Assembly: GCA_965229545.1 (NCBI GenBank)
Contig: OZ245887.1
Location: forward strand, 558,001-622,000
Direction of reading: 5' to 3'
Length of the DNA stretch: 64,000 nucleotides
From: Megaera sp965229545
GTDB taxonomy: Bacteria; Pseudomonadota; Alphaproteobacteria; Rickettsiales; Rickettsiaceae
Of this stretch, positions 1 to 9,648 are shown one piece after another. Under the pieces are notes generated by a model. That model was not told the DNA's origin and ran no database searches. It saw only the letters and a program-made list of their open reading frames with translations. A program made the translations under genes and the position numbers. The first letter of the stretch is position 1. Each line of letters opens with the position of its first letter.

Positions 1-2
1 AA

Positions 3-377
3 GTGGTACCTCTCTATTCCTTAAGGAATCAAAAAAAATTTGACCTTGTTAATCTGTACGGTAAGAAAGTATCTAGCCCATATTTTATGGTTGTGATTGC
101 TCAAAATTTTAACTCAATTCAAACGGACAGCCAAAATCCTACTTTTTTAGGAATGAAAGTTAGTAAAAAAATTTCTAAGAAAGCGTGTATTAGGAACAAA
201 ATCAAGCGACGAATAAGACATTTAATGAGAATAATGCTGAAAGAGCCTGATTTAAACCTCTCAAAAGTAGCTATAATTTTTATACCATACAAAAATTTTG
301 ACTTAGTAGAGTTTGCCAAATTATCATTTGAATTTAAGAGCGTTTTACAAAGAACTATAAAAACAAATAACTCCTAA
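3..377 (+). CDS. rnpA: Ribonuclease P protein component (5' end at window edge)
   Basis: Basic protein subunit of RNase P, which with the catalytic RNA removes 5' leaders from pre-tRNAs. The central RNR signature is visible: VSKKISKKACIRNKIKRRIR at about residues 53-72, and the 124-residue length is normal for the family. The first in-window start is a GTG at position 3, so the true start may lie upstream of the window. In related bacteria rpmH usually precedes this gene; that cannot be checked here. It converges with gyrB, with 119 bases between them in which I see no gene. Confidence 0.93.
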   Translation: MVPLYSLRNQKKFDLVNLYGKKVSSPYFMVVIAQNFNSIQTDSQNPTFLGMKVSKKISKKACIRNKIKRRIRHLMRIMLKEPDLNLSKVAIIFIPYKNFDLVEFAKLSFEFKSVLQRTIKTNNS

Positions 378-496
378 GCAGTTAATTAAATTATCATTTA
401 GAAACATCGTCATTTTTGTAGGTTAGCTTCCTTTCTCTAGCCTGTGCTTTGGCATTATTCCTAATACCAAATACTGTTAAATTATTTATAATACCC

Positions 497-2947
497 TTAT
501 ATATCAAGGTTTACTACGTTTAAAGCATTTGCATTAATAAAGTCTTTTCTTGGTTCAACAACGCTTCCCATTAAAGTGGAAATTATTTCCTCTGCTCCAT
601 CAATATCACTAACCTTTACTTGCAGTAACGTTCTTTTAGAATGATCAAGGGTAGTTTCCCACAACTGCTCTGCATTCATTTCCCCGAGACCTTTAAATCT
701 CTGAATTCCAAGGCCTTTCTTACCATTTTCTATTATAATCTCCAGCATTTTACTCGGTAAGGAAACTTTATACTCCGTTGACTTAACGGTTAAAGTACAA
801 TGTCTATTAAAATAATTAGATAATGATTCTCCAATCCTAGAAAGGTTTATAAATTCCAGTGCTTCAAGCTGTTGCTTATAAAGTATTTCAGTATTTTTAA
901 CGCCACGTACAAACCTAAAAAATTCTATGGATTCGCTAAAAATATTTACTTGCCAATCTGTTTTATCCGGTTCAGAGGCACCGGGATTTAATACAGAAAT
1001 TGCTTTCAAAATCTCATTTTCCTTAAGGCTATTAAATGATTCCACTTTAAGCAAATCATTGACAGCCAGACATTCAGCAATATTATGATCAAATTTCTTC
1101 GAAACATGGTTTAAGGTTGTTACAAATAAAGCAGTTTGATTGATTATGTTAATTAAACTTTCACCGGTTATTTCCTTACCATTTTCAATTGTCAAATGGG
1201 TATCATTAATGGTACAATTTATCAAATATTCCTGAAGCGCCTGTTCATTTTTTAAATATGTTTCACTTGTTCCTTTCTTTACTTTATAAAGAGGGGGCTG
1301 AGCAATATATAAATAACCTCTTTCTATTATCGGGCGCATATGCCTATAGAAAAAAGTAAGTAGTAAGGTTCTAATATGAGAGCCGTCGACATCAGCATCG
1401 GTCATGATAACAATTTTATGATAACGCAATTTTTCTATATCAAAATCCTGAGTACCGATACCTGCACCAAGCGCAGTAATTAAGGTTCCGACCTGATCCG
1501 ATCCAAGCATTTTGTCAAATCTAGCTCTTTCAACATTTAATATTTTACCCCGTAGAGGTAGTATAGCTTGGGTTTTTCTATCCCTTCCTTGTTTTGCGGT
1601 ACCGCCAGCAGAATCCCCTTCAACAATAAAGATCTCAGATTTAGCTGGGTCTTTTTCTTGACAATCAGCTAGCTTTCCAGGTAGGTTAGACACTTCAAGA
1701 GCTGATTTTCTTCTAGTTAATTCCCGTGCCTTTTTTGCTGCTTCTCTTGCAGTTGCCGCTTCCACTATCTTGTTAATGATTAGTTTTGCTTCAACTGGAT
1801 GTTCCTCAAACCACTCTAATAATTTACTATATATCGCATTTTCAACAACTGGTCTAACCTCTGAAGAAACTAATTTATCTTTTGTTTGGGAAGAAAATTT
1901 CGGGTCAGGGATTTTAACAGATAATACACAAGAAAGCCCTTCCCTAGCATCATCACCGGTGAAATTGACTTTAGTCTTCTTCGCAATTCCACTTTGCTCC
2001 AGATAACTATTTATCATTCTTGTTAAAGCGGCTTTAAAGGCGATTAAATGTGTACCACCATCCCGCTGACGTATATTGTTGGTAAAACACAAGATATTCT
2101 CATGATAAGAATCATTCCACTGCATTGCACATTCAAAACTTATACCCTTTTCATCATTATGGGTAATGAGGGAAATAGCAGGATGAAGAGCTACTTTACT
2201 TCTATCAATATATTTAACGTAGGCTTCTATCCCTCCGGTAAAATAGAACTCCAGTTCTTTTTTTTCATCGTACCTGTTATCAATTAGGATTATTCTGACA
2301 CTGGAATTTAAGAAAGCTAGTTCCTTCAGCCTGTGTTCTAAAGTAAAAAAATTAAATTCAATACTAGTAAAAATGCTAATAGATGGCATAAAAGTGACTT
2401 CTGTACCTTTTTTTCCACTTGCATCTCCTACGACCGCCAACGGCCTTTCAGACTCCCCATTTGCAAATCTAATAAAATGTTCCTTCTGGTTACGCCAAAT
2501 ACGAAGTTCTAGCCAATCGGATAAGGCATTAACTACCGAAATACCTACTCCGTGTAACCCACCTGAAACTTTATAAGAATTCTGATCAAATTTTCCGCCC
2601 GCATGAAGTTGAGTCATTATAACTTCTGCAGCAGAAATTCCTTCCCCTTCGTGAATATCAACCGGTATACCGCGCCCATTATCCCTAACAGTTACAGAGC
2701 CGTTCTTGTTAAGTATTACTTCTACCCTATCGCAATACCCGGCTAAAGCTTCATCAATAGCATTATCTACCGCTTCATATACCATATGGTGTAATCCTGA
2801 TCCGTCATCAGTATCACCTATATACATTCCTGGTCTCTTCCTTACTGCTTCTAGGCCCTTGAGTACTTTAATAGAATCAGCTGCATATTCTTGGTAAAGG
2901 TGTGGTCCGGTTTCTTGGGTATTGACTTTTTGTTCCTGGTTTGACAT
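497..2947 (-). CDS. gyrB: DNA gyrase subunit B
   Basis: ATPase subunit of DNA gyrase, which introduces negative supercoils with GyrA. The GHKL ATPase has DNAIDEALAGY and DNGRGIPVD in the N-terminal part. The TOPRIM domain shows EGDSAGGTAKQGRDRKTQ and DADVDGSHIRTLL. The C-terminal GyrA-contact region ends with QRFKGLGEMN. I start at the ATG at 2947 (816 residues, beginning MSNQEQK) rather than a longer frame from 2989, because the 14 extra residues are unlike the family. Length is normal for a rickettsial GyrB, and the gene is intact. Confidence 0.96.
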   Translation of the reverse strand: MSNQEQKVNTQETGPHLYQEYAADSIKVLKGLEAVRKRPGMYIGDTDDGSGLHHMVYEAVDNAIDEALAGYCDRVEVILNKNGSVTVRDNGRGIPVDIHEGEGISAAEVIMTQLHAGGKFDQNSYKVSGGLHGVGISVVNALSDWLELRIWRNQKEHFIRFANGESERPLAVVGDASGKKGTEVTFMPSISIFTSIEFNFFTLEHRLKELAFLNSSVRIILIDNRYDEKKELEFYFTGGIEAYVKYIDRSKVALHPAISLITHNDEKGISFECAMQWNDSYHENILCFTNNIRQRDGGTHLIAFKAALTRMINSYLEQSGIAKKTKVNFTGDDAREGLSCVLSVKIPDPKFSSQTKDKLVSSEVRPVVENAIYSKLLEWFEEHPVEAKLIINKIVEAATAREAAKKARELTRRKSALEVSNLPGKLADCQEKDPAKSEIFIVEGDSAGGTAKQGRDRKTQAILPLRGKILNVERARFDKMLGSDQVGTLITALGAGIGTQDFDIEKLRYHKIVIMTDADVDGSHIRTLLLTFFYRHMRPIIERGYLYIAQPPLYKVKKGTSETYLKNEQALQEYLINCTINDTHLTIENGKEITGESLINIINQTALFVTTLNHVSKKFDHNIAECLAVNDLLKVESFNSLKENEILKAISVLNPGASEPDKTDWQVNIFSESIEFFRFVRGVKNTEILYKQQLEALEFINLSRIGESLSNYFNRHCTLTVKSTEYKVSLPSKMLEIIIENGKKGLGIQRFKGLGEMNAEQLWETTLDHSKRTLLQVKVSDIDGAEEIISTLMGSVVEPRKDFINANALNVVNLDI

Positions 2948-3084
2948 AACTATCTTTAAAATGTTGGAAAATAAACACCTCAAGCACAAAATATTCTTTG
3001 TTAAACAGTGCCTTCGGATAATATAACATTGTGTCCAATTTTAAAAGCAAAACTTAAACAATATTATTTATAGGTATAAGAGCT

Positions 3085-3945
3085 ATGCAACTACCAATTT
3101 TTAAGCATATTTCTCAAGCGCTGAATGATTACGATTTATTTTTATTTGATTTATGGGGAGTAGTTGTTGAAAATGAGAAATTATATCCAGGTGTTGTAGA
3201 ATCCATAAACAGTATTTTGGCACAGAAACAGGGGCTTTTTGTATCGAATGTACCGCGTCCCGCCTTTGTGATGCAAGAGAGGCTCACAAAATGGGGTTTA
3301 AATACTACTGAAGAAATGATCATAACTTCTGGCGATATTGCCAGAGAATTAATTACAGAAGAAGCAATTAAACTAGGTCGAGATAAGCTGACAATATACC
3401 ATCTCGGGAGTGATCAAAACGATGATATATTACGTAAACTAAACCATACTATTACTGATGACTATACAAAAGCTAATGTTTTGCTTTTAACTTTACATCG
3501 AGATGAAAATCAAAATATTAGAGAATTTGATAATTTACTAAAGAATGTTGCCAAACAGCCTAATTTGCTTAAGATATGTGCAAATCCAGATATCTCAATT
3601 CCTAAAGGTGATATAATCAGATACTGCGCAGGATATTTCGCACGGATTATAGAAGAAAATGGGGGAGAAGTTGTATATACCGGTAAACCTAAAAATGTCA
3701 TATATCAGCATATCTTTAAACGATTAACTGCAGTTCCAAAACACCGAATCCTAATGATAGGTGACACTTTTGAAACTGATATTCTTGGGGCACAGAGCGC
3801 AAGAATAGACTCTGCTTTAGTTCTTACCGGCAATACCCGCAAATATCACTCAATTTATGAATCTCTTGATGATAAAGTTTCTGTTCTTGGGGAGAAAGCT
3901 GAAGAACTGAAAATATATCCCACATTTATTACTAAGTTGGCTTAA
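3085..3945 (+). CDS. HAD-superfamily hydrolase, subfamily IIA-like (TIGR01459 type)
   Basis: Predicted cytosolic phosphatase of the haloacid dehalogenase superfamily. Motif I is LFDLWGVV near residue 21, with the nucleophile Asp and a Trp where many relatives have Gly. Motif III/IV is GDTFETDILGAQSA near residue 228. A lysine-containing GKPKN segment precedes motif IV, as in IIA phosphatases. The substrate is unknown; members of this subfamily are widespread in alphaproteobacteria. It is followed 10 bases later by tsaE on the same strand, so the two are probably co-transcribed. Confidence 0.85.
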   Translation: MQLPIFKHISQALNDYDLFLFDLWGVVVENEKLYPGVVESINSILAQKQGLFVSNVPRPAFVMQERLTKWGLNTTEEMIITSGDIARELITEEAIKLGRDKLTIYHLGSDQNDDILRKLNHTITDDYTKANVLLLTLHRDENQNIREFDNLLKNVAKQPNLLKICANPDISIPKGDIIRYCAGYFARIIEENGGEVVYTGKPKNVIYQHIFKRLTAVPKHRILMIGDTFETDILGAQSARIDSALVLTGNTRKYHSIYESLDDKVSVLGEKAEELKIYPTFITKLA

Positions 3946-3955
3946 TTTAAGATCT

Positions 3956-4384
3956 ATGCAAAGACAAGAGCTTATCTTAAAGACAGAGAAAGACACCAAG
4001 AAGTTGGCAATAAAACTAGCTACACAAATAGAAAAAGGTTCCATTATAACTGTTAGCGGCAATCTTGGCACCGGAAAAACTTTTCTATGCCGTCATATAA
4101 TTAGGTATTTATGTGGGGAAGATGTTAAAGTGGTTAGCCCAACCTTTAATCTATTACAAATTTATCCAGCTAAAAATTTTGAAATTTACCATTTTGACTT
4201 GTATAGGTTAAAAGATTTAGAAGAAATATATGAACTGGGTGTAGAAGAAGCATTTTCTGGTTATCATGTGTGCTTAATTGAATGGCCCGAAATTATTAGC
4301 AATATTTTGCCAAAAAACACGATTTCAATAAAAATATCTATAAATAGTGATAATACTCGCTCAGTTTCTATTCATAAAATTTAA
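3956..4384 (+). CDS. tsaE: tRNA threonylcarbamoyladenosine biosynthesis ATPase TsaE
   Basis: ATPase that drives the TsaB-TsaD-TsaE complex, which transfers threonylcarbamoyl to A37 of ANN-decoding tRNAs. Walker A is GNLGTGKTFLCRH near residue 37. The family segment SPTFNLLQIY follows, and LIEWPE sits near residue 104. The 142-residue length is typical. It lies directly after the HAD gene and converges on lpxL with only 13 bases between stop codons. No defect is visible. Confidence 0.93.
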   Translation: MQRQELILKTEKDTKKLAIKLATQIEKGSIITVSGNLGTGKTFLCRHIIRYLCGEDVKVVSPTFNLLQIYPAKNFEIYHFDLYRLKDLEEIYELGVEEAFSGYHVCLIEWPEIISNILPKNTISIKISINSDNTRSVSIHKI

Positions 4385-4397
4385 ATAAAAACTATTT

Positions 4398-5288
4398 TTA
4401 TAGCTCCATTTTGCCCCATCTATTATGGAACCAGAACCACTGTGAAGGATTCTCTCTAATCCATTTTTCCAGTGTTTGATTAATAATCAGCATGATATTG
4501 TACACATCATTTTCTTTATTGTTAGTAGGCTGATATTTTATCTCTGGGTGGAGAATAGCTTTAAAATTGCTATCATTAGTGCGGATTAACTGACACGGTA
4601 TAATCGGATAATTATATTGTAAACTCAGCTTAGCAATAGCATTTGCCGTCATTGCTGGCTTGCCAAAAAACGGCACTTCAATACCATCATTCATTTTCTG
4701 ATCAACAAGCATAGCAATTGAATAACCGTTTTTTATTGCCCGAACGAGGCCTTTAGCTCCACCTAGCCCTTTAGGTATCATAAGTACATTTGGATCTTTA
4801 CTCCGAGTTCGAAGGATTTCGCTGTCCACATAAGAATTATTTGCTTTCCGGTAAATAATAGCAAATTTGGGGTAAATATCTGTTATATGTCTTATGACAA
4901 AATCCCAATTAGCCTGATGAGCTAAAAAAAGTAAAAATGGTTTTTTATTTTCCTGGTAATTTTTCACATTTTCTATGCCCTCCATAGTAAACATGGAGTT
5001 CATTTGTTGGTCAGACAATTCGTTAATAAAAGGAAATTCGCCAATATATTTACCAAAATTATCCCATATTTTAAGAATAATTTTTTTAGTATCAAATTTC
5101 TCTCCAAATACTTTATTTAAATTGTATTCTGCTATTTTAGAAACCCCTATATATGGGCCTAAGAACCTGGCTGCACAACTGCAAAAAGCTACTGAATTCT
5201 TAAAACCTATTATTTTCATAGTTTTTATGAACAATTTAAAAAAAATATATTCAATAAAATGTTTAATTTTCTTGGAATAATTTTTCAT
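4398..5288 (-). CDS. lpxL: Lipid A biosynthesis late acyltransferase (LpxL/HtrB family)
   Basis: Inner-membrane acyltransferase that adds a secondary acyl chain to Kdo2-lipid IVA. The catalytic H-x4-D motif is HQANWD near residue 124. The family C-terminus QWFWFHNRWG is present. Hydrophobic segments at the N-terminus fit membrane association. It overlaps the end of lpxK by 26 bases and is the last gene of waaA-lpxK-lpxL, so all three are probably translated from one message. LpxL and LpxM paralogues are hard to separate by eye; LpxL is the better guess because only one such gene is seen here. Confidence 0.88.
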   Translation of the reverse strand: MKNYSKKIKHFIEYIFFKLFIKTMKIIGFKNSVAFCSCAARFLGPYIGVSKIAEYNLNKVFGEKFDTKKIILKIWDNFGKYIGEFPFINELSDQQMNSMFTMEGIENVKNYQENKKPFLLFLAHQANWDFVIRHITDIYPKFAIIYRKANNSYVDSEILRTRSKDPNVLMIPKGLGGAKGLVRAIKNGYSIAMLVDQKMNDGIEVPFFGKPAMTANAIAKLSLQYNYPIIPCQLIRTNDSNFKAILHPEIKYQPTNNKENDVYNIMLIINQTLEKWIRENPSQWFWFHNRWGKMEL

Positions 5289-6252
5289 ATACTAAATCTA
5301 TACATTTCTGCTCATTTTCAAAACTAAGCTCGACTTTAGCACATATTACCAGCTTTTTGTATTTATTAGCTAATTTGACATAATCTTTTTCTGTGGTAAT
5401 TAAAGAAGTATTATTCAAGTTTGCTAGGTCTAATAACTTTTGTATCTCATCATCAGAATAATTATGATGATCCCCAAATGAGACATATTGTTTAACTTTC
5501 AAGTTATCTTCGAGTAAGAGCGAATAAAACTTTTCCGGATTACTAATCCCAGCAAAAGCAATATATTCCATATTTTTGTCTAAATTTTCTTTTAATTTAA
5601 TAGTAGCGGTAAAATATGGTTTTTGACTTAAAGTAATACTATTAATTAAGTTAATATCTTTAGATTGATTATTACCGACCATAAAAATTAAATCAGATTT
5701 TGCGAAACCGGATTTTAGACTTTCCCTTAACGGTCCAGCAGGAAAAATTCTGTTATTTCCTACACCTTTTAGCAAGTCAATAGCCAGTATTTGTAAATTC
5801 TTTTGTAACACTGGATTTTGCATCCCGTCATCTAAAATCACTATTTCAGGATTTATTTGGTGAATTAATGGCAGAGCATAGTTAATTTTTTTTGCAGCTA
5901 TTACAGAGCCGTATTTCCGCAGCATTACCGATTCATCTCCTACTTCTCTGGCAGTATCGGTTTTTTTAACTAATTTTACTTTCGTAAGATCTGATTTATA
6001 AGCTTTAGTAATAATCACAAACGAAATTTTTTGTTTAGCAAGTTTTTGCGCTAGCCATGCCACAATTTGAGTTTTACCACTTCCACCTAATGTTATATTA
6101 CCTACACAAATTATTTTTTGAGGTAACTTTATCTTTCTGGTAGTTTGTGTTCTTACAAAACCGAGGAAGATATATATATATGAAAAAAATACCATTATAG
6201 AGGAAAGCCAATTTTTTTTAGACCAAAAATTAGGGTATTTTAAATTAATCAT
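5263..6252 (-). CDS. lpxK: Tetraacyldisaccharide 4'-kinase
   Basis: Phosphorylates the 4' position of the lipid A disaccharide, giving lipid IVA on the inner face of the inner membrane. A hydrophobic segment precedes the P-loop VGNITLGGSGKTQIVAWLA near residue 51. The DDGMQNP motif typical of LpxK follows near residue 141. The 329-residue length is normal. The start overlaps the end of waaA by 8 bases and the end overlaps lpxL. The gene appears intact. Confidence 0.93.
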   Translation of the reverse strand: MINLKYPNFWSKKNWLSSIMVFFSYIYIFLGFVRTQTTRKIKLPQKIICVGNITLGGSGKTQIVAWLAQKLAKQKISFVIITKAYKSDLTKVKLVKKTDTAREVGDESVMLRKYGSVIAAKKINYALPLIHQINPEIVILDDGMQNPVLQKNLQILAIDLLKGVGNNRIFPAGPLRESLKSGFAKSDLIFMVGNNQSKDINLINSITLSQKPYFTATIKLKENLDKNMEYIAFAGISNPEKFYSLLLEDNLKVKQYVSFGDHHNYSDDEIQKLLDLANLNNTSLITTEKDYVKLANKYKKLVICAKVELSFENEQKCIDLVYEKLFQEN

Positions 6253-7528
6253 TAAAAAAAATGTCTATCTGTTGAAGATAATTAGTTAAAATTTTTTGTT
6301 TAGATTGAACATACTTCTTGGCATTACCGGAATATTCTTGACATATCTTCTGGTTTTTATCTGCCAGAAAAAATAGAATCCGATTTTTTAATTCCTCCGA
6401 ACTATTAACTTGTATACAGGCTTTATTTTCAAGCATTTCGTCAGTAATATTTTGGAAATTACTCATATTCGGGCCTACAATAATAACATTACCGAAATGT
6501 GCCGGCTCCAGCAAATTATGACCTGCTACCCGGCTTTTCACTTTAAAAGATCCGCCAATAAAAGTAATATCAGCGAGGCTATAAAATAACCCTAATTCGT
6601 CAAAACTGTTAACAATATAAAGATCATTTTTAAAAAAATCATTTTTGGTTTTATCTGACCGTAAGCTATATCTTAATCCTAATTTATTACATATTGACAC
6701 AATATCAATAGCTCTTTCCGGATGCCTTAAAATAATGATCGGTAAAAACTTATCTATTTTTTCTTTTTTAAACTGACAAATTATATCTAATAACACTGAC
6801 TCATCTTCTTCATGAGTACTAGCTGCAACAAAAATTTTCCTACCTTTAAATAATTCTTCTAGAAAAGTTAGTTCTTTGCTGTCTACTACAAGTTCTTTAT
6901 TGGCAAATTTTATATTGCATAAATTCTCAGCTTTATCACAACCAAGTGACTGGTATTTTTCTAAATCAGCCGTACTTTGAACTGCAACGTAAGAAAATGA
7001 ATCAGTTAATATCTTAAATATTTTAGGAAATTTTTGCCAAATTTTAAAAGATTTATCAGATAATCTACCATTTAAAAGTATTAGTTTACATTTTTTAGCG
7101 CCAAAAGTAACTAATACTGGCCAAATATCAGATTCAACAAATATTCCGAGAGTCGGTTGCCAATATTTATAAAACCTTCTTACGGTAAGAATATTATCAA
7201 GTGGGGTAAATTCGTGGTAAACTCCTGTAGGTAGCCATTTATTTATAAGATTTGCAGATGACAAAGTACCGGTTGTAATTAGAAAGTCAGCATTTTGGTA
7301 CTTTTTTTTTAGCTGATCTACAAGATTAATTGCGATCATTGATTCGCCAACACTAGCGGCATGAATCCAGATTAATTTCTCTTTGTTTCTTTTTGTGCTA
7401 TATAAAGTCAATCTACTTATTATAGATTTTATATTTTCTTTCCCTTTTATTGCCCTAACCAAAAGTATCATAATATAAAAAGGAACAAGAATAACAGTCA
7501 GCAAACTGTATAGTAAAATAATACTCAT
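6245..7528 (-). CDS. waaA: 3-deoxy-D-manno-octulosonic acid (Kdo) transferase
   Basis: Glycosyltransferase that adds Kdo to lipid IVA. It has an N-terminal membrane anchor of about 20 residues, then HAASVGES near residue 56, and a GT-B fold C-terminal part with GGSFKVKSRVAGHNLLEPAHFG, matching the Kdo-transferase family. Its 427 residues are normal. It is first in the waaA-lpxK-lpxL group, downstream of rpoD on the same strand with about 140 bases between. Whether it adds one or several Kdo units cannot be read from sequence. Confidence 0.92.
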   Translation of the reverse strand: MSIILLYSLLTVILVPFYIMILLVRAIKGKENIKSIISRLTLYSTKRNKEKLIWIHAASVGESMIAINLVDQLKKKYQNADFLITTGTLSSANLINKWLPTGVYHEFTPLDNILTVRRFYKYWQPTLGIFVESDIWPVLVTFGAKKCKLILLNGRLSDKSFKIWQKFPKIFKILTDSFSYVAVQSTADLEKYQSLGCDKAENLCNIKFANKELVVDSKELTFLEELFKGRKIFVAASTHEEDESVLLDIICQFKKEKIDKFLPIIILRHPERAIDIVSICNKLGLRYSLRSDKTKNDFFKNDLYIVNSFDELGLFYSLADITFIGGSFKVKSRVAGHNLLEPAHFGNVIIVGPNMSNFQNITDEMLENKACIQVNSSEELKNRILFFLADKNQKICQEYSGNAKKYVQSKQKILTNYLQQIDIFFND

Positions 7529-7590
7529 TGTGTTTTTTTATTAAAATCTTGCGATCACCCTATTCATGAAATTTTACAGTCAGTTTTGAG

Positions 7591-7616
7591 ATTTTATTGA
7601 TCCGCAGCAATAAAAT
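7591..7616. other. Perfect 9-bp hairpin between rpoD and waaA
   Basis: ATTTTATTG and CAATAAAAT pair perfectly around an 8-base loop, ATCCGCAG. The hairpin lies in the gap between the rpoD stop and the waaA start. There is no good T tract directly after it in the minus-strand direction, so it is not a textbook terminator for rpoD. It could act as an RNA-processing or 3'-end stability element. Function is inferred only. Confidence 0.35.
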
Positions 7617-7666
7617 TGGTTTTTCAAATTTATCAGTACTTTTTGTTTTGCATTATAAAATCAATA

Positions 7667-9616
7667 TTACTCATTAACGTTGTTTTGCGATTTACTAGAA
7701 CTATTTAAAAAACTGCGCATTTTTTTAGACCTTGTTGGATGTTTCAATTTACGCAAGGCTTTTGCTTCTATCTGCCTTATTCTTTCTCTAGTAACGTGAA
7801 ATTGCTGCCCAACTTCTTCTAAAGTATGATCAGTATTCATACCAATACCAAACCTCATCCTAAGAACCCTTTCTTCACGTGGTGTAAGGCTGGACAAAAT
7901 TCGAGTAGTAGTTTCTCGTAGATTCGACTGAATTGCGGCATCAATAGGTAAAATAGCATTTTTATCTTCAATAAAATCACCAAGGTAACTTCCATCTTCA
8001 TCACCGACAGGATTTTCCAAACTTACAGGCTCTTTTGCAATTTTCATTACTTTTCTTACTTTATCAACAGGCATAGAAAGGCGGTTAGCAATTTCGGCCG
8101 GTGTCGGTTCATACCCCAATTCACTTAGCATTTGCCTAGATGTACGAATAATTTTATTAATTGTCTCAATCATATGAACAGGAATGCGGATTGTACGCGC
8201 CTGATCAGCAATAGACCTGGTAATAGCCTGCCTTATCCACCAAGTAGCATAGGTAGAAAATTTGAAGCCTCTGCTATATTCAAATTTGTCCACGGCTTTC
8301 ATTAAGCCAATATTTCCTTCCTGGATAAGATCTAGAAATTGCAATCCTCGGTTTGCATATTTTTTTGCAATCGAAATAACAAGTCTCAGGTTCGCTTCAA
8401 TCATTTCTTTTTTAGCTCTACTGGACTGCCTTTCACCTTTCTGGATTGAATTAACTATTCTTTTAAATTCAAAAATTGGTAAGCCAATAACTATTTCTTC
8501 TTTTTTAAATTCGGAAATTGTATTATCCACAGCTGTAACTTCTTCCTGGATAAATTTTTTCCAAGCAATTTCTTTCTTCTTCTGGATTTTTTCTTTCCAG
8601 CTATTATCAATTACTGACCCTATATACTCTTTCAAAAAATTTTGGCGTTTGACCCCATGTTTCTCTGCAAGTTTTAGTAACTCCGTTTCTTTTGCTACTA
8701 ATTTTTTATTTGTTTCATATATATCTGTAAGAATTTCTTCAATACGTTTGGTACTAAAATGTATAGCAGAGACTTCTTCCGTCAGTTCAACGAGTGTATT
8801 TTTGTATTTTTTGTTAGAAGCAAGAGAAGAAGTTTGCTTTTTAACTAAATAATGATTTTTGGTTTCAGAAAGTAATTTATCACAAATTTTTGCTATCCGC
8901 TCCATCTTATCTAGGATATTCGGTAACAATTCAGCTTCCATAGCTGAAATAGAAAGTGAAGATGTCTCTTCTGAATCATTATCAACATCAGAGTCAGTAT
9001 CAGTTAAATCTCCCTCATTTTCATCATTTTTACTATCACTTGCACTAACAATTGCCGTATCATCCTCTATATTTGCTTCCAGATCAATTAACTCACGCAA
9101 AGCAATTTTTTCATTAACCAAATCTTCATACAATTTGATGAACTTCTTCATCGCCATAGGGCTTTCACAAAGAGAATGAAGCATTAATTTTTTCCCTTCA
9201 TCAATACGTTTTGCTATCTCTATTTCATTTTCGCGTGAAAGAAGTTCCACTCCTCCCATATCACGAAGATAAAGTCTGACAGTATCATCAGTAGAACCAA
9301 GATTTTCTGCATTAATATCATCATCTTCTTCGCTATCAATAGCTGAACTGGAAATATTAAGCCCTTCGCTAACATTAATATCAAGCTTTATATCATCGTT
9401 ATTATCATCATCAATAATATCGATACCTGCTTCTGAGAATTTTGATATAGCATTTTCTAGATCATCAACTGAAAGTTTCTTACTTGTTGCAATAGATTTA
9501 TTAATTTGGTTATATGTCACAAAACCTTTCTTTTTACTTTCAAATATTAGGTTATCAACTTTTTTGAAATCATTTTCCTGAAGTTTTTCAGCTGGATTTG
9601 TCTTTTCTTTATTCAT
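7667..9616 (-). CDS. rpoD: RNA polymerase primary sigma factor (sigma-70)
   Basis: Housekeeping sigma factor. Region 1.1 is at the N-terminus, followed by an acidic non-conserved region between 1.2 and 2. Region 2 is visible as NLRLVISIAKKYANRGLQF and QEGNIGLMKAVDKFEYSRGF, with YATWWIRQAITR. Region 4 has LTPREERVLRMRFGI and the helix-turn-helix TLEEVGQQFHVTRERIRQIE. The 649-residue length is right. It lies 32 bases after dnaG on the same strand, the classical macromolecular-synthesis order dnaG-rpoD, so co-transcription is likely. Confidence 0.96.
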   Translation of the reverse strand: MNKEKTNPAEKLQENDFKKVDNLIFESKKKGFVTYNQINKSIATSKKLSVDDLENAISKFSEAGIDIIDDDNNDDIKLDINVSEGLNISSSAIDSEEDDDINAENLGSTDDTVRLYLRDMGGVELLSRENEIEIAKRIDEGKKLMLHSLCESPMAMKKFIKLYEDLVNEKIALRELIDLEANIEDDTAIVSASDSKNDENEGDLTDTDSDVDNDSEETSSLSISAMEAELLPNILDKMERIAKICDKLLSETKNHYLVKKQTSSLASNKKYKNTLVELTEEVSAIHFSTKRIEEILTDIYETNKKLVAKETELLKLAEKHGVKRQNFLKEYIGSVIDNSWKEKIQKKKEIAWKKFIQEEVTAVDNTISEFKKEEIVIGLPIFEFKRIVNSIQKGERQSSRAKKEMIEANLRLVISIAKKYANRGLQFLDLIQEGNIGLMKAVDKFEYSRGFKFSTYATWWIRQAITRSIADQARTIRIPVHMIETINKIIRTSRQMLSELGYEPTPAEIANRLSMPVDKVRKVMKIAKEPVSLENPVGDEDGSYLGDFIEDKNAILPIDAAIQSNLRETTTRILSSLTPREERVLRMRFGIGMNTDHTLEEVGQQFHVTRERIRQIEAKALRKLKHPTRSKKMRSFLNSSSKSQNNVNE

Positions 9617-9648
9617 ACTTTTGTTATGATAATAATTAGAAAATTACC

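Noticed and set aside
1770..2897. Plus-strand frames inside gyrB
   Set aside because: They are complementary-strand frames of a strongly conserved gene.
8225..8240. DnaA-box-like TTATCCAC in rpoD and again near 27672
   Set aside because: Single scattered copies inside coding sequence; no cluster or AT-rich unwinding region that would mark an origin.
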